Shown: piece after piece, positions 25,387-34,742 of the stretch
Position numbering within the stretch: position 1 is the stretch's first letter
How the letters are laid out: every line of letters begins with the position of its first letter
Translations under genes and position numbers: made by a program
Notes under the pieces: model-generated
Databases searched by the model: none
Seen by the model: only the letters and a program-made list of their open reading frames with translations
What the model was told of the DNA's origin: nothing
NCBI GenBank assembly: GCA_041660045.1
Contig: JBAZXA010000003.1
Coordinates: 248,001 to 312,000 of the forward strand
From: WM-3-3 sp041660045
GTDB taxonomy: Bacteria > Pseudomonadota > Gammaproteobacteria > Methylococcales > Methylomonadaceae
Reading direction: 5' to 3'
Length of the DNA stretch: 64,000 nucleotides

Positions 25387-26802
25387 TTACCCTGAGGCTG
25401 TGCCTTCCAATACCAACTCTTTCCAGGCCGCTTTTTGTGGCATCAGCGGCGGTACCGCCATGAATTCGGGTTCTGGTGTTGGCTTTGCGACGAGCTGCTC
25501 GAAATCACGGGTAACCACGCCGCCCTTACGGAAGAAGGCATTGTAAATTGCCCAATTGGCAGGGTTGCGGGAACCATCCCAGGGAAAGCGGCGAAGCATC
25601 GAAGGTATTGTATAAAAGCCGTCATAGGTATCCAGATAGCCGCGATAAAGTTGATCAGCCGAGAGCCCTCCCGGTTTGAAGACTATGTGGGATTGGTCGT
25701 ATTTATCCCAATCAAATGAGACGATCTGTTTACGGCGCATCATCTCAAACCAGGTAATTGTGCCAGGATAAGGTGTCAGCAGTGAATAGCCGCACATATC
25801 AAATTTAGCCTCGATGTTAAATTTCAAGGTTTCTTCAAACACCGATGGCTCATCGCCCTCAAAGCCGAACATGAACAGGCCGAGTACCATGATGCCATAT
25901 TTATGGAGTTTCTCGACCAATTTGTGGTAAGACTCCGGATCGTTCTGGCATTTGTGCACATTACGCAGGGTTTGCTTGGAGATGGATTCAAAGCCGATGG
26001 ACAACATAAAACAACCGCTTTCCGCCGCCAATTCCAACAGCTGGTCATCATTTGCATCACGGCTGTTTACCGCCGCCTGCCATTGCAGGCCTCGACCTTT
26101 GAAGGCTTTCATGACTTCCATAGCGCGTTTCGGTGTGCCGAAAAAGTCAGCATCGTTAAGCAAGATCACACGCTCTTTGATGAGTTCGATCTCGGCGATA
26201 ATGTCCTCGACAGGCCGGTAGCGAAAGCGCAAGCCATACATCGTCGGTTCAGCGCAAAACATACAGCCGTGATGGCAACCCCGGGAAGTTTGGACAAAAC
26301 CTTTGTTAATATAACGCTTGCTCTTTAGCAAGCCTTGCCTTGGGTTAGGCATACCGATCATCGAATGTAGCGTTTCAGACTTATAAATACCGTTTAATTG
26401 GCCGTGGCGGAGGTCTTCCAGAATTTTGCCCATGAGGAGTTCAGCTTCGCCGACCACGACTGCGTCGGCATGCTTAAGCGCTTCATGTGGCATATAGCTG
26501 ACATGCACACCGCCCATGATGACTGGGATGCCGCGTGCGCGAAACGCATCGGCGATCTCATAGCCCCGATTGACATACGAAGTCATGGCCGAGATGCCCA
26601 CCATATCGACCTGCAAGTCGAAATCGATAGGTTCTATGTTCTCGTCGGTCAGGATAATTTCATATTCGTGTTCAGGGATTAGCGCTGCTACGGCTAGCAG
26701 TCCAGCTACTGGCGAGTAAAGCGCCTTGCCGAAAAATAAAGGCCGGGTGGCAAACGTGTCTGCCCTTGGGTTAATCAGGTGGATACGACGGGTTCTAGCC
26801 AT
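25387..26802 (-). CDS. B12-binding-domain radical SAM protein
   Basis: Class B-type radical SAM protein of 471 aa. The N-terminal part (about 1-150) is a cobalamin-binding-like Rossmann domain (LLAVAALIP, VGISAMTSYVNRGYEIADAFR, PVIMGGVHVSYMPHEAL). The radical SAM barrel follows with RGCHHGCMFCAE, cysteines C176, C180 and C183. The C-terminus contains the extension usual in this group (YDGFYTIPSMLRRFPW). Family members include cobalamin-dependent methylases such as the hopanoid C-3 methylase HpnR, and ring-forming enzymes such as BchE; I cannot tell which reaction applies. It is monocistronic. The strict DxHxxG cobalamin motif is not evident, which is common in this class. Confidence 0.85.
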   Translation of the reverse strand: MARTRRIHLINPRADTFATRPLFFGKALYSPVAGLLAVAALIPEHEYEIILTDENIEPIDFDLQVDMVGISAMTSYVNRGYEIADAFRARGIPVIMGGVHVSYMPHEALKHADAVVVGEAELLMGKILEDLRHGQLNGIYKSETLHSMIGMPNPRQGLLKSKRYINKGFVQTSRGCHHGCMFCAEPTMYGLRFRYRPVEDIIAEIELIKERVILLNDADFFGTPKRAMEVMKAFKGRGLQWQAAVNSRDANDDQLLELAAESGCFMLSIGFESISKQTLRNVHKCQNDPESYHKLVEKLHKYGIMVLGLFMFGFEGDEPSVFEETLKFNIEAKFDMCGYSLLTPYPGTITWFEMMRRKQIVSFDWDKYDQSHIVFKPGGLSADQLYRGYLDTYDGFYTIPSMLRRFPWDGSRNPANWAIYNAFFRKGGVVTRDFEQLVAKPTPEPEFMAVPPLMPQKAAWKELVLEGTASG

Positions 26803-27531
26803 GGACAGACCTCGTTATTTAGGAATACGGGATGACAACACTGGGGTTGACACGGACTATCTGTGCAATGTTATGGCAAATTTTTATCTAACGACAGCTA
26901 ATACGATATAAACCCTTTCGATTAGCTTGGGCTTAATTTTAAATCCGCTAGAAATAATCCGCTAATGTAATAAAAAAATCCCTGCGGCAGGTATGATTCT
27001 TCTCACCTTAGCCAAGCTTACCCTATTTGGCATTATCCTAAAACCGCTATTCTTAAACACGGGTAGTGAGCTTACCTGTATTTATGGTTCCGCAGGCTTC
27101 CCCGAGCTCGGGAAAGCCTGCTTTGCGACAACATTAATTCATGTCCAATGACTATGTAAGCTTTGTTTCAATTGTCGACATTTTGTGCGCTTTGTTAAAA
27201 AGCCTACAGTTGTGTGAAAACTCAAATTTCTTTTTTTGGCTATATCTCCTATAATTCACAAGGTTTTTAAGCCGGCCTAAATCCGGTACAAAAATTGCTT
27301 CTGGCTTTCTCGATCAACTTAGGGCTATTACTGTTCTGCGTTGGTAAGACCTAAATAATAACAAAGAACGTTTCCCAACCACGACGCGGTTAATGGTAAA
27401 ACGCTAGCATCACTGATTAATCTAGTTTAGCGTGGTGTGTTGGAAACCTAGCAGTTAAAACAAATATAGCAGGCCACTTAGTATGGCCTAAATGAGTTTT
27501 TAGCGGCAGACCAAACACTAGGAGTTGTTAA
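26803..27531. other. Long intergenic region upstream of the hydrogenase operon
   Basis: About 730 bp without a gene. It should hold the promoter and regulatory sites of the hup operon. No sigma54 -24/-12 element (TGGCAC-N5-TTGC) and no FNR-type box were found by eye. It contains one strong hairpin (27092-27121) and a short AGGCC...GGCCT inverted repeat near 27470-27490. AGGAG precedes the hupS start. Confidence 0.5.
27092..27121. other. Long imperfect palindrome (hairpin)
   Basis: GCAGGCTTCCCCG and CGGGAAAGCCTGC form arms around AGCT with one mismatch. The stem is followed by only three T residues, so it is a weak terminator candidate. It could equally be a REP-like element or a regulatory structure in the hup leader. 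Confidence 0.4.
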
Positions 27532-28623
27532 ATGATTGAAACCTTTTACGATGTCATGCGTAGGCAAGGCATAACCCGCCGTAGTTTCCTTAAGTTTTGT
27601 AGTTTAACGGCCGCCTCTTTAGGGCTCTCGCCGGCTTTCGCACCTAAAATTGCCCACGCCATGGAAACTAAGCCGCGCATACCGGTACTCTGGTTACATG
27701 GCTTGGAATGCACGTGCTGCTCCGAATCTTTTGTCCGCTCTGGCCATCCTTTAGCCAAAGATGTGATCTTATCGATGCTGTCGCTGGACTATGATGACAC
27801 TATCATGGCTGCTGCAGGCCATAACGCCGAAGCGATAGTGGATGAAATTGTTGAAAAATACAAAGGCAACTATATCTTGGCGGTTGAGGGCAATGCCCCG
27901 TTAGCAGAAGACGGCATGTATTGCATCATTGGCGGTAGGCCTTTTGTTGACCAGCTTAAATATGCCGCGGAAAACTGCAAAGCCATTATCTCCTGGGGCT
28001 CATGCGCATCATGGGGTTGCGTGCAAGCGGCACATCCTAACCCTACCCGGGCAACCCCGGTTCATAAAATCCCTGGTTTGGCGGACAAACCGATTATTAA
28101 AGTACCTGGCTGCCCACCCATTGCCGAGGTAATGACGGCGGTGGTGACTTACTTGTTAACGTTTGAAAAATTACCTACTTTAGACCGCCAAGGCCGCCCA
28201 CAAATGTTCTACAGCCAACGCATCCATGACAAATGCTACCGGCGGCCACATTTTGATGCGGGCCAATTTGTGGAGCATTGGGATGATGAAGGCGCCCGCC
28301 AAGGCCATTGCTTATACAAAATGGGTTGTAAAGGGCCAACCACTTATAACGCTTGCTCCACCGTGCGCTGGAACGAAGGCACTTCGTTTCCAATACAAGC
28401 GGGCCATGGTTGCATAGGTTGTTCCGAAGATGGTTTTTGGGATAAAGGCAGTTTTTACCAACGTCTTACCGACATCAACCAATTTGGCATTGAAGCCAAT
28501 GCTGATGCCGTTGGTGGTACCGCAGCCACTATTGTTGGCGCAGGTATAGCCGCCCATGCCGGTTTAACGGCATTAAACCGTTCGAAACAAGCTAGCGACA
28601 AACAACCAGGAGCAGAACAATAA
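27532..28623 (+). CDS. hupS: [NiFe] hydrogenase small subunit, oxygen-tolerant type
   Basis: Electron-transfer subunit of a membrane-bound uptake hydrogenase, carrying three Fe-S clusters from the active site to cytochrome b. The 363-aa precursor has a twin-arginine signal (ITRRSFLKF, residues 14-22) with cleavage near AHA-M. The proximal-cluster cysteines are C60, C62, C63, C158, C163 and C194. C62 (in LECTCCSES) and C163 (in SCASWGC) are the two supernumerary cysteines that form the 4Fe-3S cluster of oxygen-tolerant group 1 enzymes such as E. coli Hyd-1. A C-terminal membrane helix (about 328-346) anchors it to HupC. It is the first gene of the cluster, with AGGAG upstream, and overlaps hupL (TAATG). 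Confidence 0.96.
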   Translation: MIETFYDVMRRQGITRRSFLKFCSLTAASLGLSPAFAPKIAHAMETKPRIPVLWLHGLECTCCSESFVRSGHPLAKDVILSMLSLDYDDTIMAAAGHNAEAIVDEIVEKYKGNYILAVEGNAPLAEDGMYCIIGGRPFVDQLKYAAENCKAIISWGSCASWGCVQAAHPNPTRATPVHKIPGLADKPIIKVPGCPPIAEVMTAVVTYLLTFEKLPTLDRQGRPQMFYSQRIHDKCYRRPHFDAGQFVEHWDDEGARQGHCLYKMGCKGPTTYNACSTVRWNEGTSFPIQAGHGCIGCSEDGFWDKGSFYQRLTDINQFGIEANADAVGGTAATIVGAGIAAHAGLTALNRSKQASDKQPGAEQ

Positions 28624-30419
28624 TGACAGTCTCAAACACGCCTAACGGATTTCATTTAAATGACACAGGCCGCCGCGTTGTGGTTGACCCGGTTACCCGT
28701 ATCGAAGGCCACATGCGCTGTGAAGTCAATATAGATGAGGACAACTTTATCCGCAATGCGGTATCCAGCGGCACCATGTGGCGGGGCTTGGAAGTTATCC
28801 TAAAAGGCCGCGACCCACGTGATGCTTGGGCATTTGTACAGCGCATCTGTGGCGTTTGCACGGGTACCCATGCCTTAACGTCGGTGCGCGCGGTTGAGGA
28901 TGCACTGAAAATCCAAATTCCGGAAAATGCCAATTCTATCCGCAATATTATGCAGTTGAGTTTGCAAGTCCACGATCACTTGGTGCATTTTTACCATTTG
29001 CATGCCTTGGACTGGGTCAATCCGGTCAATGCCTTAAAAGCTGACCCGAACGCCACTTCGGTATTGCAGCAATCGATTTCGCCGCATCATCCTAAGTCGT
29101 CACCGGGCTATTTTCGTGATATCCAAAACCGCTTGCTCAAGTTTGTTGAATCCGGGCAGTTAGGGCCGTTTAAAAACGGTTATTGGACTAACCCTGCCTA
29201 TTTATTACCGCCAGAAGCGGATTTGATGGCAGTGACCCACTATTTGGAAGCGTTGGATTTTCAAAAAGACATTATGAAAATCCGCGCCGTATTCGGTGGC
29301 AAAGACCCGCATCCCAACTGGCTGGTGGGCGGTGTGCCTTGCGCCATCAATGTTGATGATGTGGGGGCTACTGGTGCCATCAACATGGAGCGCTTAAATT
29401 TAGTTTCTTCCATTATTGACCGCACCATCACCTTTATAGACCAAGTTTATATTCCAGATATATTGGCTATCGCAGGCTTTTATAAAGGTTGGCTGTACGG
29501 CGGCGGTATATCAGGGCAAAGTTTGTTGGCTTATGGCGATATCCCTGATAAAGCCAATGATTATTCAGCGGCTAATTTATTAATGCCGCGTGGCGCCATC
29601 ATCAACGGCGATTTAACTAAAGTCCATGAAGTGGATTTGGCTGACCCTGAGCAAATTAAAGAATACATCCCGCATTCTTGGTACAAATATCCAGACGAAT
29701 CCCAAGGCCTACATCCTTGGGATGGTATTACCGAAGCCAATTATAAATTGGGGCCTAATACCAAAGGTGACCGTACCCACATCCAAGCTTTGGATGAGGC
29801 GGCCAAATATTCCTGGATTAAAGCGCCGCGCTGGCGTGGCCATGCCATGGAAGTTGGGCCTTTAGCGCGCTATGTGGTGGGCTATGCCCAAGGCCATAAG
29901 GAAATGACAGAACAAATCAATTTTGTCTTAAAAACCTTAGACCTGCCTGTTACAGCCTTGTTCTCAACCTTAGGCAGGACTGCGGCACGCGGCTTGGAAG
30001 CACAATGGGCGGCCGGCAAAATGCGCTATTTTATGGATAAACTCATTGCTAACATCAAAGCCGGCGATTTAGCCACGGCCAATGTAGCCAAATGGGATCC
30101 AGAAACCTGGCCTAGCAGTGTTAAAGGTATTGGTTTTACTGAAGCCCCACGGGGCGCATTGGCGCATTGGCTAAAAATTGAAGACACTAAAATTGCTAAT
30201 TATCAATGCGTAGTACCGACAACTTGGAATGGTTCGCCCCGCGATGAGCAAGGAAATATCGGTGCTTTTGAGGCGGCCTTGATGAATACCAAGGTGGAAC
30301 GCCCCGAAGAACCGGTTGAAATTTTGCGCACTTTGCATAGTTTTGATCCCTGCTTGGCCTGCTCTACACATATTATCAGCCCAGACGGTACCGAATTAAC
30401 CCAAGTTAAAGTTCGATAA
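28623..30419 (+). CDS. hupL: [NiFe] hydrogenase large subunit
   Basis: Catalytic subunit that oxidises H2 at the NiFe(CN)2CO site. It is 598 aa. The nickel ligands are C76 and C79 in RICGVCTGTH, and C577 and C580 in DPCLACSTH. Fifteen residues follow His583 (ending TQVKVR); these are the extension removed by the HupD protease after nickel insertion. It has no signal peptide, because it is exported with HupS through the Tat system. It overlaps hupS and is followed 10 bp later by hupE. Confidence 0.97.
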   Translation: MTVSNTPNGFHLNDTGRRVVVDPVTRIEGHMRCEVNIDEDNFIRNAVSSGTMWRGLEVILKGRDPRDAWAFVQRICGVCTGTHALTSVRAVEDALKIQIPENANSIRNIMQLSLQVHDHLVHFYHLHALDWVNPVNALKADPNATSVLQQSISPHHPKSSPGYFRDIQNRLLKFVESGQLGPFKNGYWTNPAYLLPPEADLMAVTHYLEALDFQKDIMKIRAVFGGKDPHPNWLVGGVPCAINVDDVGATGAINMERLNLVSSIIDRTITFIDQVYIPDILAIAGFYKGWLYGGGISGQSLLAYGDIPDKANDYSAANLLMPRGAIINGDLTKVHEVDLADPEQIKEYIPHSWYKYPDESQGLHPWDGITEANYKLGPNTKGDRTHIQALDEAAKYSWIKAPRWRGHAMEVGPLARYVVGYAQGHKEMTEQINFVLKTLDLPVTALFSTLGRTAARGLEAQWAAGKMRYFMDKLIANIKAGDLATANVAKWDPETWPSSVKGIGFTEAPRGALAHWLKIEDTKIANYQCVVPTTWNGSPRDEQGNIGAFEAALMNTKVERPEEPVEILRTLHSFDPCLACSTHIISPDGTELTQVKVR

Positions 30420-30429
30420 GGAGAACGTG

Positions 30430-31020
30430 ATGAGACAAATTTACAGTGTAGTGTTATCGATAGCCGCTTTCTGGGGTCTGTCAACACCAGTATGGGCGCA
30501 TACCGGTGTGTTACCGGCCACTGGGTTAAGCGATGGTTTTCTGCACCCCTTTATGGGCTTGGAGCATAGCCTGGTTATGTTAGGTGTGGGCTTATTAGCG
30601 GCAACCCAGCCTTGGGTCGTGGCCAAAAAAATAGTCCTGGTATTTTTAGCGGCAATGCTGGCAGGGGCTAGTTTAGGTTTGTATGGCGTCCAGTTCGCTT
30701 ATGTAGAAACGGCCATTTTACTGTCTTTAATGGTAATTGGCGGCTTGTTGCTGGTTAATCAATTAACCCTGTCCAACGCAGTTATCACCGCCTTAGTCGG
30801 TGGCAGCGGGCTCATGCATGGTTTGGCACATGGCAGTGAAATTCCGTCTACTGCCTCAGCTTATGCTTATTTAGTCGGCATGTTGTCAGCCACCGTATTG
30901 TTGCATGGCTTAGGTTTAAGCCTAGGTAAGCGCCTAAACCGTGGTTACGCTAAGCTGTTGCTGCGCGTATACGGCATAGCAACTGGCGTGCTTGGCGCTG
31001 GCTTATTATTGACCGCGTAA
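30430..31020 (+). CDS. hupE: HupE/UreJ-family nickel transporter
   Basis: Inner-membrane nickel permease that supplies the hydrogenase. The 196-aa protein starts with a cleavable-type signal (ending TPVWA, before HTG) and then has about six membrane segments. The family motif is present as LHPFMGLEHSLVMLGVG, with Glu in place of the more common Asp before His. GLMHGLAHG and LHGLGLSLG supply further His residues. I use the ATG at 30430 because AGGAG is six bases upstream, rather than the GTG at 30427. Confidence 0.9.
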   Translation: MRQIYSVVLSIAAFWGLSTPVWAHTGVLPATGLSDGFLHPFMGLEHSLVMLGVGLLAATQPWVVAKKIVLVFLAAMLAGASLGLYGVQFAYVETAILLSLMVIGGLLLVNQLTLSNAVITALVGGSGLMHGLAHGSEIPSTASAYAYLVGMLSATVLLHGLGLSLGKRLNRGYAKLLLRVYGIATGVLGAGLLLTA

Positions 31021-31030
31021 GGGGATTATC

Positions 31031-31738
31031 ATGTCCGAATCCCAAGCTGCTGTTACACCACCTGTTTATGTTTATGAAGTACCAGTACGGCTTTGGCATG
31101 GCTTAAATGCCATTGCTATCGTGGTATTGGCGGTTACCGGCTATTTAATCGCAGCCCCTTTAGCCACAGTCACGGGTGAGGCTTCTGAGCATTATTTAAT
31201 GGGCTACATCCGGTTTGCCCATTTTGCTGCGGGTTATATTTTAGCCATAGCCTTAATTGTCCGTTTGTATTGGGCAATAGTCGGTAACGAACATGCCCGG
31301 CAAATCTTTTTACCGCCATTATTAAACCGGCAATTTTGGTTAGGCGTGTGGCATGAGCTGCTATGGTATGGCTTTATTGCTAAAGCACCCGGCAAATATA
31401 TTGGCCATAATCCGTTAGCTGTTTTGGCCATGCATTTTGCTTTTGTCTGGGGCGTCTTATTTATGATCGTCACGGGCTTTGCTTTGTATGGCGAAGGCGC
31501 TGGGCATGGTCATTGGTCTTATGTCCTGTTTAGTGCTTGGGTGTTGCCGTTGTTTGGTGATAGCCAAAGCTTGCACAGCTGGCACCATTTAGTGATGTGG
31601 CTGATTGTTTGCTTTGTGCTGATCCATGTTTACGTGGCGATACGGGAAGATAAACTTTCCGGGCAAAGCGTGCTGTCAACCATAGTAACCGGCTGGCGCA
31701 CGTTTAAAGACGATAAACCAGTAGACGACGCGCATTAA
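31031..31738 (+). CDS. hupC: Ni/Fe-hydrogenase b-type cytochrome subunit
   Basis: Di-haem membrane cytochrome b that anchors HupSL and passes electrons to quinone. It is 235 aa with four membrane helices. Candidate haem ligands are the His residues in VRLWHGLNA, RFAHFAAGY, and SLHSWHHLVMW with FVLIHVYVA. It follows hupE by 10 bp and precedes hupD by 2 bp. Confidence 0.95.
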   Translation: MSESQAAVTPPVYVYEVPVRLWHGLNAIAIVVLAVTGYLIAAPLATVTGEASEHYLMGYIRFAHFAAGYILAIALIVRLYWAIVGNEHARQIFLPPLLNRQFWLGVWHELLWYGFIAKAPGKYIGHNPLAVLAMHFAFVWGVLFMIVTGFALYGEGAGHGHWSYVLFSAWVLPLFGDSQSLHSWHHLVMWLIVCFVLIHVYVAIREDKLSGQSVLSTIVTGWRTFKDDKPVDDAH

Positions 31739-31740
31739 TC

Positions 31741-32424
31741 ATGCCGGCAAGCAAGCAAATTTTACTGCTAGGGATAGGTAACCTGTTATGGGCGGACGAA
31801 GGCTTTGGCGTACGCGTGATTGAACGCTTACAAAAAAGTTATCGTTTTGCCGATAACGTGTCTGTCATGGATGGCGGCACCCAAGGCGTATATTTGGTGG
31901 AACATGTCCAAGCTGCCGAGGTGCTTATTGTGTTTGATGCGATAGATTATGGCCTGCCGCCCGCGACCTTAAAATGTATCCATGATGCCGAAGTGCCTAA
32001 TTTTATGGGTGCCAAAAAAATGAGCTTACATCAAACCGGCTTTCAGGAAGTCTTGGCTATGGCGCAAATGCTTGGGGACTACCCTGAGCATTTGCTGCTG
32101 ATCGGCGTGCAACCAGAAGAGCTGGAAGATTTCGGTGGTAGCTTACGGCCTAGTGTAAAAGCACAAATCCAGCCCGCCATCGATATTGCCTTAGCTTATC
32201 TGCAAGATTTTGGGGTTAAGGTAGATGCGGTGGCGGATACCGCAGAATTAGCCGACCCAATTATGGACATCCAGCGCTACGAGCAAGAGCGTCCTGCCGC
32301 TGAGCTTGCCTGCCGTATTGGTGATGAGCGGGTGTTGTTATCCGATGCGTTTGAGTTAAAGCAGCCACAAGATTCTGATTTGCCTAGTTTGCAAATTGAC
32401 GTTGATTACCGGGGTAAATACTGA
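31741..32424 (+). CDS. hupD: Hydrogenase maturation protease
   Basis: Nickel-dependent endopeptidase that removes the C-terminal tail of HupL. It is 227 aa. The opening LLLGIGNLLWADEGFGVR carries the nickel-sensing Glu, FDAIDYG the Asp, and MSLHQTGF the His of the HybD/HyaD family. The protein has about 50 extra residues at the C-terminus compared with a minimal HybD; such tails occur in HupD/HyaD orthologues. Its stop overlaps the hupF start. Confidence 0.94.
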   Translation: MPASKQILLLGIGNLLWADEGFGVRVIERLQKSYRFADNVSVMDGGTQGVYLVEHVQAAEVLIVFDAIDYGLPPATLKCIHDAEVPNFMGAKKMSLHQTGFQEVLAMAQMLGDYPEHLLLIGVQPEELEDFGGSLRPSVKAQIQPAIDIALAYLQDFGVKVDAVADTAELADPIMDIQRYEQERPAAELACRIGDERVLLSDAFELKQPQDSDLPSLQIDVDYRGKY

Positions 32425-32720
32425 TGTGCATAGGCCTGCCCATGCAAGTGCTAGAACGTCGTGGCGAACTAGCCTTATGCGCTTATCAAGGCGACACCAG
32501 CCTAGTGGACATGATGCTGGTTGGAGAGCAAGCTGTTGGCACTTGGGTGCTGGTGTTTTTACAAACGGCCAGGGAAGTGCTTAGCGAACAAGCCGCCCAA
32601 CAAATTAATGATGCGTTGCTCGCCATGCAATTGGCGATGCAAGGCGAAACCCAGTTAGACCACTTGTTTGCCGATTTGATAGACCGCGAACCACAATTGC
32701 CGGAGTTTTTAAAATCATGA
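32424..32720 (+). CDS. hupF: HypC/HupF-family hydrogenase chaperone
   Basis: Small chaperone that binds the hydrogenase large subunit during maturation; HupF proteins protect it under oxygen. It is 98 aa and begins MCIGLPMQV, with the essential Cys2. It has an added C-terminal helical tail relative to the true HypC at 37189. It overlaps hupD by one base and hupG by four. Confidence 0.92.
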   Translation: MCIGLPMQVLERRGELALCAYQGDTSLVDMMLVGEQAVGTWVLVFLQTAREVLSEQAAQQINDALLAMQLAMQGETQLDHLFADLIDREPQLPEFLKS

Positions 32721-33136
32721 GATCTGTCTTATTGGAACAGCTACAAACCCGCCATGGTTTGCCTTTGCTGGATGCCGACAACTTTGACCACTTTGTTTAC
32801 GGCAATGACACGGTCTTGCTGTTTTTTAGCAACGATCCGGTACAATTTCCGGAGAGTAATGATGTAGCCGTGATCTTACCGGAATTGCTTAAAACCTTTA
32901 GTGGCCGCATGCAGGCCGGCGTTATCAGCAAGGCTATCGAACGTGAACTGCAAGCCCGATACCATTTTACCAGCTGGCCAGCGTTAGTTTTTTTGCGTGG
33001 CGGGGAGTATTTAGGCGTGGTTACCGGCATAAAAAATTGGCAGGAATATATTGTTGAAATTGGCCAGGTTTTAGCTGCTGAAGTATCTAGCCCGCCTGGC
33101 TTTGATTTAGAAAAGGTCTGTAAGGCTGGCCATTAA
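32717..33136 (+). CDS. hupG: Hydrogenase expression protein HupG/HyaE
   Basis: Thioredoxin-fold chaperone without the redox cysteines, thought to bind the Tat signal of the small subunit and proofread export. It is 139 aa. TVLLFFSNDPVQFPESNDVAVILPEL and YHFTSWPALVFLRGGEYLGVVTGIKNW follow the HyaE/HupG pattern, with SWPALV at the position of the thioredoxin cis-proline loop. It overlaps hupF. Confidence 0.88.
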   Translation: MRSVLLEQLQTRHGLPLLDADNFDHFVYGNDTVLLFFSNDPVQFPESNDVAVILPELLKTFSGRMQAGVISKAIERELQARYHFTSWPALVFLRGGEYLGVVTGIKNWQEYIVEIGQVLAAEVSSPPGFDLEKVCKAGH

Positions 33137-33197
33137 TGGTATTGGCTTAAGCCCTGCTAAACAGTTCACCGCAGCATTTACATTAAATAACAAAACT

Positions 33198-34046
33198 ATG
33201 GTTTCTATATCTATCCCCATTATTGGTGTCGGCTCACAGCCTACAGAGGAAGACGGCGCAGAGCTTGACTATTTAGCGATGCCTGCGGAAATGGCGACTT
33301 ATCGCATGCCAGAGGTGTCGGTAGATTTAAACCATGCTGATTTAGCTCAAGCCAAAGCAGTTTTACAGCAGTTGGAACAGGCTCTGAATAGGTATCCCAC
33401 GGCGGCGCCTAGCATAGCATTAACTGGCTTGGGGACTATCAACCGGCAATTTATTGATGAAGTCTTGGGGGAAGGCGAAGTCAGCATAATTTGTTCCGGT
33501 ACAGAAAAGTTTTATATTCAAGAATCGGTGCTGGCTGGGGTTTGGCGCGTGCAACAGCTAAACCAACAAAAGCAAGTGCTGAAGGATAACTTAGAAGTTG
33601 GCATTATCCCGACCTTATTGCTGCAATCTACATTTAGCCAGGCGGCCAGCCAAATTGATACACATTGGACTAGCTTGCCAGACGGTGTGATGAATGCGCC
33701 ACCGGTTTTAGCCGAGCTAAATGCCAAAATTGCCAACTATCAAACGGGTATGGAGCCGCACTGCATCAACTTAAGCCTGCTGCCGCAAACCGAGCAAGAT
33801 TTGGCTTTTTTGGAGCAACGCCTAGGCTTGGGTGTGGTTACAATTTTATCGCGGGGTTATGGTAATTGCAGGATCACGGCAACCGCTACCAAAAATCTTT
33901 GGTGGATACATTATTTCAATTCGCAAGACGTGTTGATCTTAAATACCTTGGAAGTTAGTGATGTACCGAATGTCGCTTGTGCATCGCCGGAAGATATTGC
34001 CGATAGTGCGCAGCGCTTAGCAGAAATTTTAAAGGTCTATTTATGA
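33198..34046 (+). CDS. hupH: Hydrogenase expression/formation protein HupH
   Basis: HupH/HyaF-family assembly factor of 282 aa, associated with maturation of the small subunit. It opens with a proline-rich stretch and YRMPEVSV. The family's core appears as GEGEVSII, VQESVLAGVWRV-like IQESVLAGVWRVQ, and NSQDVLILNTLEV near the C-terminus. It starts 61 bp after hupG, the only sizeable gap within the hup genes, and overlaps hupI. Confidence 0.9.
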   Translation: MVSISIPIIGVGSQPTEEDGAELDYLAMPAEMATYRMPEVSVDLNHADLAQAKAVLQQLEQALNRYPTAAPSIALTGLGTINRQFIDEVLGEGEVSIICSGTEKFYIQESVLAGVWRVQQLNQQKQVLKDNLEVGIIPTLLLQSTFSQAASQIDTHWTSLPDGVMNAPPVLAELNAKIANYQTGMEPHCINLSLLPQTEQDLAFLEQRLGLGVVTILSRGYGNCRITATATKNLWWIHYFNSQDVLILNTLEVSDVPNVACASPEDIADSAQRLAEILKVYL

Positions 34047-34264
34047 GCGAGGCTTTTTTCGCAAGCGCTTATGGCGGCAACTTTGCCAATTTGCCACCGG
34101 AAACCCGTTTGGAATGCAAAATTTGCTGGCATGTGTATGATCCCGAGCAAGGCGATGAATTTTGGCAAATTGCCAAAGGCACGCCGTTTTCTGAATTGCC
34201 TGAGCATTGGAGCTGCCCTGAATGTGGCAGCAAAAAACAAGATTTTTTAGTCTTGGATGAGTGA
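34043..34264 (+). CDS. hupI: Rubredoxin HupI
   Basis: A 73-aa rubredoxin with an N-terminal extension. The iron ligands are in CKICWHVYDPEQGD and SCPECGSKKQDF (two CxxC pairs). HupI-type rubredoxins are found in hup clusters of aerobic bacteria and are linked to small-subunit Fe-S assembly in the presence of oxygen. It overlaps hupH and hupJ by a few bases. Confidence 0.95.
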   Translation: MSEAFFASAYGGNFANLPPETRLECKICWHVYDPEQGDEFWQIAKGTPFSELPEHWSCPECGSKKQDFLVLDE

Positions 34265-34742
34265 AGTGGTTTGGCTAGATAGCGACCAAATTGGCCTAGC
34301 CTTGGAAGCGACTTTTAACAGGATTCAGCATACCCGTATGCAAGACATGCCAGTACTGAACCCGGCTTTATCCGTGCAAGCCTTGGCCTTTAAGCGTTAT
34401 CAACAAGATTGGCTAGGGGTTTTGATTACGCCTTGGTTTATGAATTTAGTGTTGTTGCCAAACTTGCCCAGCACTTGGCATCAGCAAGCGCCGGGCAACA
34501 AATTTAGCGCCGCTTTTCCTTATGGCGTGTTTGAATTTACCGTTGCCCATGACGCACAACTGGGTGTTTACGCACTATGCTCATTGTTTTCACCAATGTT
34601 TGAATTTGCTGGCCAAGCTGAAGCGGTCAGCGCGGCGCAAGCGGCTATACAGGGCTTGCTGACACCGCCTGAGGCACCTAAGGCGCAGGCAATTAGCCGT
34701 CGGGACTTGCTGCGCGGTAAATTGAGTTCAGGGCGCACATAA
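34257..34742 (+). CDS. hupJ: [NiFe]-hydrogenase assembly chaperone HybE/HupJ
   Basis: HybE-family chaperone of 161 aa, thought to coordinate assembly and Tat export of the subunits. The core reads MQDMPVLNPALSVQAL and LGVLITPWFMNLVLLP, followed by CSLFSPMFEFAGQAEA. The C-terminus has SRRDLLRGKL, a twin-arginine-like sequence seen in such chaperones. It overlaps hupI and abuts hupK. Confidence 0.92.
   Translation: MSEVVWLDSDQIGLALEATFNRIQHTRMQDMPVLNPALSVQALAFKRYQQDWLGVLITPWFMNLVLLPNLPSTWHQQAPGNKFSAAFPYGVFEFTVAHDAQLGVYALCSLFSPMFEFAGQAEAVSAAQAAIQGLLTPPEAPKAQAISRRDLLRGKLSSGRT

Noticed and set aside
27240..27531. Sigma54 promoter for hupS
   Set aside because: No TGGCAC-N5-TTGC element could be found by eye in the leader.
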